Of a DNA stretch of 42,136 nucleotides, positions 25,609-32,293 are shown piece after piece. A program made the translations under genes and the position numbers. The stretch's first letter is position 1; each line of letters starts with the position of its first letter. This stretch comes from a virus. The stretch covers positions 1 to 42,136 of the IMG/VR virus record IMGVR_UViG_3300042923_000543; one strand, written 5' to 3'. The notes beneath the pieces are model-generated. The model searched no databases. It was given only the letters and a program-made list of their open reading frames with translations, and was not told where the DNA came from.

Positions 25609-28118
25609 ACTACCTCCTTATCTATCTCAAGAAAGTCAAATAGTGTAGGTGTCTCAATCTGCTCCTCTGCTCCCTTGCAGTAGCCAACACCATCCCTGAA
25701 GTAATCAGAATTGAGTTCTATACCGTATCCGCGTCTTCCATTCTCAATCGCTACCTTAGGTACCGTCATTAATCCGGCGAACATATCAAGTACAGTATCA
25801 CCCTCATTCGAATACCTGTTAATGATCCGCTCCACAATATCAATTTGCAATGGACATACATGCATCTGTAATCTTCTCCGACTCTGGTCTGTATTGAGCG
25901 TTTTCATGCGGTTGATATCATCCCATACCTCATCTGACCAACTGCCAGGTGCTACTACCATGAAGGTTGCTGGAAGCTTGTCCATGGTATCTAATTCCTT
26001 AGCTAGCTGCACATGCTCGTGATAGCTATAGATACTGTTCTTTGAGTACTTACGATATACGTTCTGCAAATTATCAACTGATACACTTGATAACTCATCC
26101 TTACTTACAAGACGATTACCTGAACTTCTCCAGAATGCATGAGCGTCTATCTGCCATTGCGCTCTGGTATAGTCTTCCTTAGTCTTAGTCACCGGATCAT
26201 CTGCATAGGCGGTACTGGTGTCTGATGGAAGCTTGCGGAAGAGAAGAATATATTCCGGGCAACCCACACCCATCTTCGAACCATCCTTACACTGCTCTGT
26301 CCATCCAAGGCGGTAAGTCTGGTTATTCTCTCTTACTACATCCGTGATAACCGTAATCATGCCAAAGTAATGAAATCCATGCTTTATGTAATGATTTATG
26401 CAAATTGCATGGAATGGCTCGATTGTCGGCATTCCTGTGCCGGTTGCATTACCGAATAATACACGGTCCTTAACATGAATTGCCATCACCCTGCCGGGCT
26501 TAAGGATTCTGAAGAGCTCCGGAGTTAGGAAGTCCATCTGCTCGAAGAACATGTCCGTATCTTTGTTATGCCCGAAGTCGTTATAATTTGCAGAATACTC
26601 ATAATGATTACCGAATGGGATTGAGGTATGTATCAAGCCTATGCTGTTACTCTGCATCCTCTTTGTTGCTTCCACACAATCATCATTAACCGCTGTGAAA
26701 TGTTTCCCTTCAACCTTCACTGTCTCAACTCCCATCTTTCTCTTTAATCGTTCGGTTTTATTTGTTGCAGATAATCCATACTTCTTCACAATTGCGATCA
26801 TTTTATTAACCATATAGTTATGATCTGTCCACTTTCTCAATAAGGCTTCTTTGATCTGCCGTTCATTCTCCATGTAAATGATGTCGATAACAACATTTTT
26901 CTTCTGGAGAAAGCGGTAAATCCGGTGAACTGCCTGTATAAAATCATTAAATTCATAATCGATACCAAGGAAGATGGCTCTATGACAATGCTTCTGAAAG
27001 TTACATCCGGATCCTGATAACTCTTTCTTTGTGGCGAAATACTTAATCTTACCATTGGAGAAGTCGATTACCCTCTTTTCCCGTATGTCATAATCCTGAT
27101 TTCCGAAGATATCCACTGCTGCCGGTATGGCTTTCTTTATGGCCAGACGTTCAGCTTCAAGATCATGCCATAAAATGTAGCAGTCATTCGGGCTCTCATT
27201 GAGTAATTCAGCCATTTTTGAGACTCTGGCATCAATGCTCTCACGCTTAATTTGAGCTTCATCCTGAAGTGATACTGCTGCCTCCTGAAATAACATAACC
27301 TGACCGTTCTTATCAGTCTTATCTCCATAGCTGATTGGCAGCTCATGCCACCTTACTTCCATTGGAGGTAGATCATATCCTTCGTCTGAGTAATCCGGAT
27401 TGAGATCCGATGGCATAGTTACAAATAATGCCCAGCTACTCACCCATAACCAGAATTCATCCTCCATATTAGGATATAGAGTTAGGTTATTGGCTTTCGC
27501 GCTGTCTCTCTGGAAGAACCTTGTTAAAGATTGTCCGGTGTCCATAATCTCCAGATACCCGGCATAATGGATTAGCTCTTTATATCGGTTCGGTGATGGA
27601 GTAGCCGTGGCTACCAGTTTATATTTAACTCCCTTGAATTTATCGAGGAAGGTCTGGTATGTCTTAGATCCGAAACTCCGGAGAACAGAGGCTTCATCCA
27701 GTGAAGTTGCGGTGAAGAATGAAGGTTCGATATCTCCATCCCTGACACGTTCATAGTTGGTTATCAAGATATCTCCCGCTGCCTCGTGGACTTCTTGCAT
27801 ATTCCTGACATACTTTGGATGGTCCATGCGAAGTAGCTCAACTGCATCATGAGTGAACTCCTGCTTCACTCCCAGAGGTAAGACAATCAATGCCTTTCCA
27901 CCCTCATGCTTAATAGCCAGCCGGCAGAATTCCAACTCCTGAATGGTCTTACCAAGTCCAAAGCTTTCAAATAGAGCTCTTCGACCGCCCTTTAATGCCC
28001 ACCATACAGCATCCTTCTGGTGAGGCTTCAGGCAGTTTGATATTTCTGATCGGTCAATCTCAATACCACTGTCAGTCGCTATCTCAATTTTGGTATATAG
28101 AAATTCCTCATAGGTCAT
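25605..28118 (-). CDS. SF2 helicase fused to an N6/N4 DNA methyltransferase
   Basis: 837 aa taking ATG at 28118 (MTYEEFLYTKIEIATDSG), the usual start of this family; an in-frame ATG at 28187 lies inside the preceding gene and has no site. Helicase: GLGKT (54-58), SLDEAS (DEAD-like), ATATPSP, and motif VI QAVHRIYR. Methyltransferase in the second half: motif IV variant TSIPFGNHYEYS and motif I VLDMFAGLMTVPK with GRRGYGIELN, i.e. the circularly permuted order of beta-class enzymes. Such fusions are known in Firmicutes phages. It probably modifies adenine or cytosine with DNA tracking; target unknown. With the C5 enzyme it forms a double methylation set. Confidence 0.87.
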   Translation of the reverse strand: MTYEEFLYTKIEIATDSGIEIDRSEISNCLKPHQKDAVWWALKGGRRALFESFGLGKTIQELEFCRLAIKHEGGKALIVLPLGVKQEFTHDAVELLRMDHPKYVRNMQEVHEAAGDILITNYERVRDGDIEPSFFTATSLDEASVLRSFGSKTYQTFLDKFKGVKYKLVATATPSPNRYKELIHYAGYLEIMDTGQSLTRFFQRDSAKANNLTLYPNMEDEFWLWVSSWALFVTMPSDLNPDYSDEGYDLPPMEVRWHELPISYGDKTDKNGQVMLFQEAAVSLQDEAQIKRESIDARVSKMAELLNESPNDCYILWHDLEAERLAIKKAIPAAVDIFGNQDYDIREKRVIDFSNGKIKYFATKKELSGSGCNFQKHCHRAIFLGIDYEFNDFIQAVHRIYRFLQKKNVVIDIIYMENERQIKEALLRKWTDHNYMVNKMIAIVKKYGLSATNKTERLKRKMGVETVKVEGKHFTAVNDDCVEATKRMQSNSIGLIHTSIPFGNHYEYSANYNDFGHNKDTDMFFEQMDFLTPELFRILKPGRVMAIHVKDRVLFGNATGTGMPTIEPFHAICINHYIKHGFHYFGMITVITDVVRENNQTYRLGWTEQCKDGSKMGVGCPEYILLFRKLPSDTSTAYADDPVTKTKEDYTRAQWQIDAHAFWRSSGNRLVSKDELSSVSVDNLQNVYRKYSKNSIYSYHEHVQLAKELDTMDKLPATFMVVAPGSWSDEVWDDINRMKTLNTDQSRRRLQMHVCPLQIDIVERIINRYSNEGDTVLDMFAGLMTVPKVAIENGRRGYGIELNSDYFRDGVGYCKGAEEQIETPTLFDFLEIDKEVV

Positions 28119-28156
28119 TATCCTGCCTGCCTTTCTTTTCGCCTGGGTCGTAAACA

Positions 28157-28408
28157 TTATAGGTTCTTCGCATATCGTTCCCTCCATTGTGATTTGTTCT
28201 GAGTAAATGGTATCTTATCGGCTGATACCCTTTCCCATCCTTCCGGCATCTGTATGAGCTCAGGCTTCTCTATTTCAATCAGACTCATAATTGAACCTCT
28301 ATTTCCATCTAATCGGCAGCAAGTATACAGAAAACAAAATTCGCATTGTTCCTGATTACAATTGGTAATTAGAATCTTAGCTTCTTCTTCGCTACAAATT
28401 ATTTTCAT
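28157..28408 (-). CDS. Small Cys-rich protein
   Basis: 83 aa from ATG at 28408 (MKIICSEEEAKILITNCNQE), 6 nt after AAGGAGG. Residues 17-32 hold CNQEQCEFCFLYTCC, five Cys that could bind zinc or an iron-sulfur cluster. The remainder has a short Pro-Glu segment and a basic C-terminus. No family recognised. It precedes the helicase-methyltransferase and overlaps its upstream gene by 17 nt. Confidence 0.55.
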   Translation of the reverse strand: MKIICSEEEAKILITNCNQEQCEFCFLYTCCRLDGNRGSIMSLIEIEKPELIQMPEGWERVSADKIPFTQNKSQWRERYAKNL

Positions 28409-28820
28409 ATGCATCCTCCTTATAGATGACATTGGTTCTCTTAGCAGTCATGAACATGTAGGTTGAATATTGGTTACTGAAGGAATACTCGAAGGTGACT
28501 TTATGCTCTGACATGGCCGTTAACAACTGCTGCCATAGATCTGCATTTTTCCGCTTGTCCCAATTCTGGTTCATTGAATTTACTACAAATTGAGAATTGA
28601 TTATTACCTTAATGCTGCAGGTCTTTATCATATGGCTCAGAGCTGATACACATGCTTTTATGGCTGTTCGGTTCTTCGAAGTATTCTTGAGACCTTCATA
28701 ATATTCTCTGGTCCTCGGTTCTCCCTTCGGATTCATGTATTCGAGCATGATGTTATAGGTGCCGGTACCTTTGCTTAAGTGTCCGGAGTGATACACATCT
28801 ATGTAGATTGTTACTTCCAC
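28392..28820 (-). CDS. Ribonuclease H-like protein, catalytic Asp replaced
   Basis: 142 aa. The fold is that of RNase HI: beta strand VTIYIDVY with Asp8, a Gly-rich turn, EYYEGLKNTSKNRTAIKA with Glu42, and KVIINSQFVVNSMN where the family has DSxYV. The residue at that place is Asn75, so one of the metal-binding Asp is missing. The protein sits between Rep and the Cys-rich protein. It may bind RNA-DNA hybrids without cutting, or act with a shifted metal ligand (Asp94 is near). Primer removal would be the usual role if active. Confidence 0.7.
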   Translation of the reverse strand: MEVTIYIDVYHSGHLSKGTGTYNIMLEYMNPKGEPRTREYYEGLKNTSKNRTAIKACVSALSHMIKTCSIKVIINSQFVVNSMNQNWDKRKNADLWQQLLTAMSEHKVTFEYSFSNQYSTYMFMTAKRTNVIYKEDAYENNL

Positions 28821-28823
28821 CTT

Positions 28824-29639
28824 CTATTCTCCTTCCCAAGCTACCCATTCCGGGCTGCTCCTACTCTTGATTTCATTTATCCGACATTCGGTATACTGAT
28901 AATATGACATGCCGGTATACTCATTGACTCCGTACCGGATTGAGTCTTGATCAATATAATATCCTGGTGTCGGCTTCGGGCTATTCTCAACTAATTTCTG
29001 CATGGTCCATCGTCTATATTCTTTTATCTCCGGCTCCGGCCGGATTAGATTACGGGAAGAAGAATATTTGACCAGCTTTTTCTTATCCTCTTCCCCGAAT
29101 AGGCTCAGTTGCTTCTCCTGTTCCGTATTCGGTTTTTTCACTATGTAGTTAGCTAATTTCTGATAACCACCGTATTCATAGAGTGATTGAAAATTTACTC
29201 TTCCTAACTTCCAGAACTCTTGTATCAGCAGGTCAACATTTGGAATGCTACTCGGTCTATTAATCAGAATGTGAATATGAATCCCTCCATGCTCACCAAT
29301 TTCAAATCGAATAATAAATTTGTAGACTTCACCATGCTTTTTATAAAATCTTCTCATTTTGTTATGAAAATTTTTGATATCCTTTTCAATCTCTTCTAGC
29401 GGCTTTCTAGTTCCTCTTAGATATTTGAATGTACACCACAGATCGTCTGGTGCAAAATTCCTTTTAATTTCTCTTCTAGTCTTCTTCTCCCGTATATACT
29501 GGTTCTGCTTCTGTATCTGCTCCGGGGTTGCTTTCCTCTTTGGTGATCGTTTCTCTCCCTTAGCTCCATAATTACCTGCATATGTATACTCGTATTCATT
29601 GGAGTTGGGGAATGTCCATGTCTTCTTCCTGTATGCCAT
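28824..29639 (-). CDS. rep: HUH-type rolling-circle replication initiator (Rep)
   Basis: 271 aa from ATG at 29639 (AGGTGA site); a TTG at 29681 is less likely. Motif 2 is GGIHIHILINR with the HUH pair His121/His123; motif 3 is LANYIVKK with Tyr165 as probable nicking residue (YxxK). N-terminal motif 1 appears as WCTFKYL. The N-terminus is basic (KRSPKRKATPE) as in DNA-binding Reps. The C-terminal 70 residues are of unknown fold. It nicks the origin and covalently starts strand displacement. The SSB gene is directly upstream, and no polymerase or primase gene is seen in the window. The leader carries a candidate antisense RNA (29741-29809). Confidence 0.85.
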   Translation of the reverse strand: MAYRKKTWTFPNSNEYEYTYAGNYGAKGEKRSPKRKATPEQIQKQNQYIREKKTRREIKRNFAPDDLWCTFKYLRGTRKPLEEIEKDIKNFHNKMRRFYKKHGEVYKFIIRFEIGEHGGIHIHILINRPSSIPNVDLLIQEFWKLGRVNFQSLYEYGGYQKLANYIVKKPNTEQEKQLSLFGEEDKKKLVKYSSSRNLIRPEPEIKEYRRWTMQKLVENSPKPTPGYYIDQDSIRYGVNEYTGMSYYQYTECRINEIKSRSSPEWVAWEGE

Positions 29640-29683
29640 ATCCGATTCACCTAACTTTAATATACTTAGAGTGTTATTCAAAG

Positions 29684-29705
29684 GAGCCGAAACCCTTTGA
29701 TTTTA
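29684..29705 (-). promoter_or_regulatory. Small hairpin in the rep leader
   Basis: TCAAAGG (minus strand) pairs with CCTTTGA around the 9-nt loop GTTTCGGCT, about 45 nt upstream of the rep start. It could be part of the antisense control of rep or a nick-site hairpin. No known nick motif is recognised with certainty. The position is within a few bases. Confidence 0.35.
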
Positions 29706-29734
29706 TTGACTTTTAGTCATGGATATGCTATTAT
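29706..29734 (+). promoter_or_regulatory. Plus-strand promoter of the rep-leader antisense RNA
   Basis: TTGACT (29706-29711), 17-bp spacer, TATTAT (29729-29734). A 9-bp inverted repeat GATATGCTA / TAGCATATC (29722-29730 and 29753-29761) brackets the -10 element and the start point, a likely operator. Confidence 0.75.
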
Positions 29735-29740
29735 CTAATT

Positions 29741-29809
29741 GAACATTTTAGTTAGCATATCTGCTGACTTGCCCGTCCTCTTTAATGGAGAGGACGGGCT
29801 TATTTTTTT
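29741..29809 (+). ncRNA. Candidate counter-transcribed RNA of rep
   Basis: From about 7 nt after the -10 box to the end of a perfect intrinsic terminator: GCCCGTCCTCT (29771-29781), 7-nt loop, AGAGGACGGGC (29789-29799), then TTATTTTTTT. The RNA would be about 70 nt and contains no reading frame. It runs antisense to the leader between the SSB stop (29816) and the rep start (29639), the standard layout for copy control in rolling-circle plasmids. Existence of the RNA is inferred from promoter plus terminator. Confidence 0.7.
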
Positions 29810-29815
29810 GCAAAA

Positions 29816-30451
29816 TTATGCGATAAGTATCGGCTCATTGTTATCTCCTCTAGAGATAATCTCCATCCATGAACCCGATACCTCATAGCAACAACGATCC
29901 TCAACTTGTCCATCTTCTAGTTTTTTCTGGTACCATCGGCTTTGAATTCTTCCCCTGATCTTTACATTGGTACCTACTGGCAATGTTGATGCAACTACCG
30001 CATTACGAGCCCACATTATTACGGGTATGTAATCAGATTTGTTAAAATGTTTATTTACTGCAAGGTTAATATCTGACACTTGACGACCAAGCGGTGTTTC
30101 TCGATATACTGCCGGTCTACATAGATGACCTTCGAGATATATCTCATTAACATCCTCCATCTGATCTGTCGGCTTCATACTCTCTACAAAGATAAATAGT
30201 ATTTTATGGCTTCTATTATTTTCATAAAGGTTATAGCTCCGGAAGGATCCTTTAATTTCAACCCTCATATTTAAGTATTCTAGGTTTGTACTAAGTAGCT
30301 TTTCTGAAATGATTACCGGAAGAACATCCGGAATATCGCTCCTTCTCATGGAGCTCACATAGAATTGATAAAACTTCTCATCCATGACCGTGTGATCATA
30401 CTGAGGTTCAGAACATATTGTTCCTAAGATAAATGCTGCATTTTTAATCAT
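29816..30451 (-). CDS. ssb: Single-stranded DNA-binding protein (SSB-like, double OB)
   Basis: 211 aa. Two OB-like domains can be seen: residues 1-95 (KNAAFILGTICSEPQYDHTV, EKFYQFYVSSMRRSDIPDVL, VEIKGSFRSYN) and about 100-205 (EIYLEGHLCRPAVYRETPL, GRQVSDINLAVN, YIPVIMWARN, VKIRGRIQSRWYQ). This is the pattern of phage SSB proteins, lacking the acidic tail of bacterial SSB. It coats the displaced strand made by Rep, which is encoded next. AGGAGG precedes the ATG. Confidence 0.85.
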   Translation of the reverse strand: MIKNAAFILGTICSEPQYDHTVMDEKFYQFYVSSMRRSDIPDVLPVIISEKLLSTNLEYLNMRVEIKGSFRSYNLYENNRSHKILFIFVESMKPTDQMEDVNEIYLEGHLCRPAVYRETPLGRQVSDINLAVNKHFNKSDYIPVIMWARNAVVASTLPVGTNVKIRGRIQSRWYQKKLEDGQVEDRCCYEVSGSWMEIISRGDNNEPILIA

Positions 30452-30465
30452 TTGTAATCCTCCTA

Positions 30466-30579
30466 TTATTTTCTGTTATCTACTAATTCCGTTATATGGC
30501 CATTCTCAATGACCACTGAAATGTTTTTGAATTCGAATAGTGCGGTACAATCCAGTAAAGAAAATTCATCATAATTCAT
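30466..30579 (-). CDS. 37-aa peptide before SSB
   Basis: Starts MNYDEFSLLDCTALFEFKNI, with AGGAGG 9 nt before ATG at 30579. It ends 14 nt before the SSB start. The composition is that of a normal small globular protein with beta strands (ISVVIENGHITELV). I have seen similar short phage proteins but no function is known. Confidence 0.65.
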   Translation of the reverse strand: MNYDEFSLLDCTALFEFKNISVVIENGHITELVDNRK

Positions 30580-30599
30580 AGGCTTGTCCCTCCTGCCTT

Positions 30600-30791
30600 C
30601 TACTCAGAAGGCTTATCATTATGCTTAGCAGCTCTTTCAGCGTTTCTCTGCATCGTTAATTGCAATTGCATCCTTGCTGCTACTCGATTTAATACCTCTT
30701 CTGATTGTTCTCTGGTTACATTGTTCTTGGATATGTAATCATCAACAAAGATTACCTTTGCCTGTCTGATTTGCATTTCCTTTAATACCAT
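30600..30791 (-). CDS. 63-aa helical protein
   Basis: From ATG at 30791 (MVLKEMQIRQAKVIFVDDYI) behind GGGGTG; a GTG at 30800 is the alternative. It looks all-helical with a possible helix-turn-helix (SKNNVTREQSEEVLNRVAAR) and a basic tail. No family recognised. It is the first gene after the 300-bp gap and the start of the replication group. Confidence 0.5.
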   Translation of the reverse strand: MVLKEMQIRQAKVIFVDDYISKNNVTREQSEEVLNRVAARMQLQLTMQRNAERAAKHNDKPSE

Positions 30792-30800
30792 AATGATCAC

Positions 30801-31130
30801 CCCATAACACTTTCTCTATATGCTATGACAATATGTCTGTACTTGTTTCCATATAGATACCCGATCGCCGCTCTTTATGGGAAGAGCGATAAAACCTGCA
30901 CAACCTGGATGCAATCTCCTCTTTTCTGGCCAATGCCAAAGACGATTTGTTAATACGTTGCAACCGATAGCAGCTGACTGCAATTCCTTCGGCTTTCAAG
31001 GTTTTCTCATTAAAAACCAGTAAAACTTGTTAGACATCTCTCAGATCGGGTAATCTGACACCCCTCACATTTCTTTCACTCATGGACTTGGGACCATGAC
31101 GTAGGTTGTTTAGTGCCGCCTTACGGCGGT
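30801..31130. other. 330-bp stretch without a supported gene
   Basis: No convincing gene. Several short hairpins occur: CGCTCTT/AAGAGCG (near 30870-30888), CAGAT/ATCTG (near 31041-31057), CCGCC/GGCGG (near 31116-31129). A minus-strand frame of about 60 codons is open (roughly 31010-30825, containing AEGIAVSCYRLQRINKSS) but has no start or ribosome site and an Arg/Ser-rich composition; it may be a decayed phage gene. The stretch lies between the early genes and the plus-strand 43-aa gene. Confidence 0.4.
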
Positions 31131-31135
31131 TATTG

Positions 31136-31165
31136 TTGGTATATTATGTAATATTATGGTATAAT
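31136..31165 (+). promoter_or_regulatory. Promoter for the plus-strand small gene
   Basis: TTGGTA (31136-31141), 18-bp spacer, TATAAT (31160-31165). It precedes the ATT/ATA-start gene by about 45 nt, with AAAGGAG between. Confidence 0.65.
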
Positions 31166-31210
31166 CTCCTTATCGCTGGTAGGCGAAATATATATGAAAG
31201 GAGATGTATT

Positions 31211-31342
31211 ATTATAGCTAATAAGCAAACATCACCTAAGGCTGCATCGGCTGCTTCCAAGGTTCTTCGTGATGGACGTACCGGCGCAGCTTCAAAAACT
31301 GCCGCAGGAAGCGCATTGTCACAGACTCCTAAGAAAAAGTAA
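31211..31342 (+). CDS. Small conserved phage protein with a non-AUG start
   Basis: About 43 aa: after the start codon ANKQTSPKAASAASKVLRDG then a Ser/Ala/Lys-rich tail ending in KKK. The family is widespread in phages and normally begins MANK. Here the codon at that place is ATA (31214-31216), preceded by ATT codons; AAAGGAG (31197-31203) is best spaced from ATT at 31211. The only upstream ATG (31204) is in another frame and gives MYYYS-stop. Function unknown; the basic, Ser-rich sequence suggests nucleic-acid binding. The 3' end overlaps the convergent metallopeptidase-like gene by 14 nt. Confidence 0.65.
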   Translation: MIANKQTSPKAASAASKVLRDGRTGAASKTAAGSALSQTPKKK

Positions 31343-31610
31343 GACCATCTTTAAGTATCTGGTGCAAGGCAACAGCAATGCCTTGCACCACTTGCTCATT
31401 ATTTACTACATCTTCAAATTGAAGTTGCTCACATATTCCATGGATTATTTCATGTAATAAAGCTATTTGTCTTCTATCCTCTGATAGAGTCTTATCGATT
31501 TTAATTACCTGTTCAAGAAAATCAATCTCTCCAGCTCTAGGTATCCCTCTATTAACTACCTCAACCTCACGTATCTCATATGTAAGTCCTAGAATGTTAA
31601 TTTTCTTCAA
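31329..31610 (-). CDS. ImmA/IrrE-like small metallopeptidase-domain protein
   Basis: 93 aa with a TTG start at 31610, 5 nt after AGGAG. Residues 53-57 are HEIIH, a gluzincin motif, followed by acidic residues (EQLQFEDVV) that could give the third ligand. Similar short proteins are common near the immunity genes of clostridial phages and resemble a stripped ImmA. ImmA proteins cleave phage repressors in response to damage; here proteolysis of the CI-like repressor is a plausible, unproven role. It is the second gene of the lytic transcript. Confidence 0.7.
   Translation of the reverse strand: MKKINILGLTYEIREVEVVNRGIPRAGEIDFLEQVIKIDKTLSEDRRQIALLHEIIHGICEQLQFEDVVNNEQVVQGIAVALHQILKDGLTFS
31360..31390. 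other. Long perfect hairpin inside the metallopeptidase-like gene
   Basis: TGGTGCAAGGCA (31360-31371) and TGCCTTGCACCA (31379-31390) form a 12-bp perfect stem with a 7-nt loop. It is within codons near the 3' end of the minus-strand gene and 18 nt past the stop of the convergent plus-strand gene. No T-run follows on either strand. It may be a roadblock for colliding transcripts. Confidence 0.55.
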
Positions 31611-31639
31611 TGTATCTCCTCTCCCAGCCTAGCCAGTGG

Positions 31640-31780
31640 CTAGGCTGATTTCTTTTCCTGATTTTCCTTCGATATCTGTATCCCATCCATTACTCCAAGC
31701 ACATACATCTGCTTCGGTTCCGGTAATCCTTTGTACTTCTCTGCTACTCTTTCGATAATTTCCTGTGTGGCCTTATCCAA
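31640..31780 (-). CDS. 46-aa first gene of the lytic operon
   Basis: TTG start at 31780, AGGAGG 9 nt upstream. It begins MDKATQEIIERVAEKYKGLP and contains KQMYVLGVMDGIQ, a pattern of small proteins found opposite phage repressors in clostridia. It may be a Cro-like or antirepressor peptide, but no helix-turn-helix is visible; it could also be a control peptide for the next gene. Its position directly behind the consensus lytic promoter is its main support. A perfect palindrome (AGCCTAGCCA / TGGCTAGGCT) overlaps its stop. Confidence 0.65.
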   Translation of the reverse strand: MDKATQEIIERVAEKYKGLPEPKQMYVLGVMDGIQISKENQEKKSA

Positions 31781-31800
31781 GGTGCTTCACCTCCTTTTTT

Positions 31801-31884
31801 TGTTTTGTATGTAACAATTATATGTTTGTATGTAACGTTTGTCAATACTTTTTTGTTGACATTCAAACATTTTTTTGATAGTAT
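31801..31884. promoter_or_regulatory. Lysis-lysogeny switch: divergent promoters and operators
   Basis: Minus-strand lytic promoter: TTGACA (31840-31845), 17-bp spacer, TATAAT (31817-31822), a perfect consensus. Plus-strand repressor promoter: TTGACA (31856-31861), 17 bp, TAGTAT (31879-31884). TTTGTATGTAAC occurs twice (31804-31815 and 31825-31836), 21 bp apart, i.e. two helical turns. An inverted relative (reverse complement ATGTTTGAATGTCA at 31857-31870) covers the -35 box of the repressor promoter. The direct copies cover the spacer and start point of the lytic promoter. This is the layout expected for repression of the lytic promoter and autoregulation. Confidence 0.85.
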
Positions 31885-31904
31885 AGCAACTGGGAGGTGA
31901 TATT

Positions 31905-32258
31905 TTGAATGAAAGAATTAAAGAATTAAGAAAGTCAATGGATTTTAGTCAAGAAGAGTTTGGAGAAAAGCTTGGATTATCTCGATCGGCTATTAGCAAT
32001 ATGGAGTCTGGTAGATACAGTATCACTGAGTCATTAATGAAACTGATATGCCGAGAGTTTAACGTGGATTACATATGGCTGACAACAGGCCAGGGGGAAA
32101 TGTTTGCAGATGCAGATATTGATATAATGACTAAAATAGACCGGATCATGGCCGGGGAGAATGATACTGCAAAGAGGGTGTTTACTTCCTTCGCTAATTT
32201 GACCGCTGATGATTGGCTTACAATTGAAAAATTAATTGATAGTCTATCAGGGAAATAA
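31905..32258 (+). CDS. CI-like Xre repressor
   Basis: 117 aa, TTG start with GGGAGGTG 7 nt upstream. Residues 1-60 are a clear Xre helix-turn-helix: RIKELRKSMDFSQEEFGEKL, GLSRSAISNMESGR, then CREFNVDYIWLTTGQGEMF. The C-terminal 50 residues are a short helical part without a peptidase/dimerisation domain of the LexA type, so inactivation by RecA-linked self-cleavage is unlikely; the ImmA-like protein could serve instead. It is divergent from the lytic operon and probably binds the operators at 31801-31870. Confidence 0.88.
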   Translation: MNERIKELRKSMDFSQEEFGEKLGLSRSAISNMESGRYSITESLMKLICREFNVDYIWLTTGQGEMFADADIDIMTKIDRIMAGENDTAKRVFTSFANLTADDWLTIEKLIDSLSGK

Positions 32259-32270
32259 TACATAATAAAG

Positions 32271-32293
32271 AAAGCCGGCTATTTGCCGGCTTT
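32271..32293. terminator. Bidirectional terminator hairpin after the repressor gene
   Basis: AAAGCCGGC (32271-32279) and GCCGGCTTT (32285-32293) form a perfect 9-bp stem with loop TATTT. On the minus strand it is followed by TTTCTTTATT, so it ends the 41-aa gene; on the plus strand the T-run is short, and it may end the repressor message weakly. Confidence 0.75.

Noticed and set aside
30850-31060. tRNA or tmRNA gene
   Set aside because: No T-loop GTTCGAATC-like sequence, no acceptor pairing of seven bases around a cloverleaf; only separate short hairpins.
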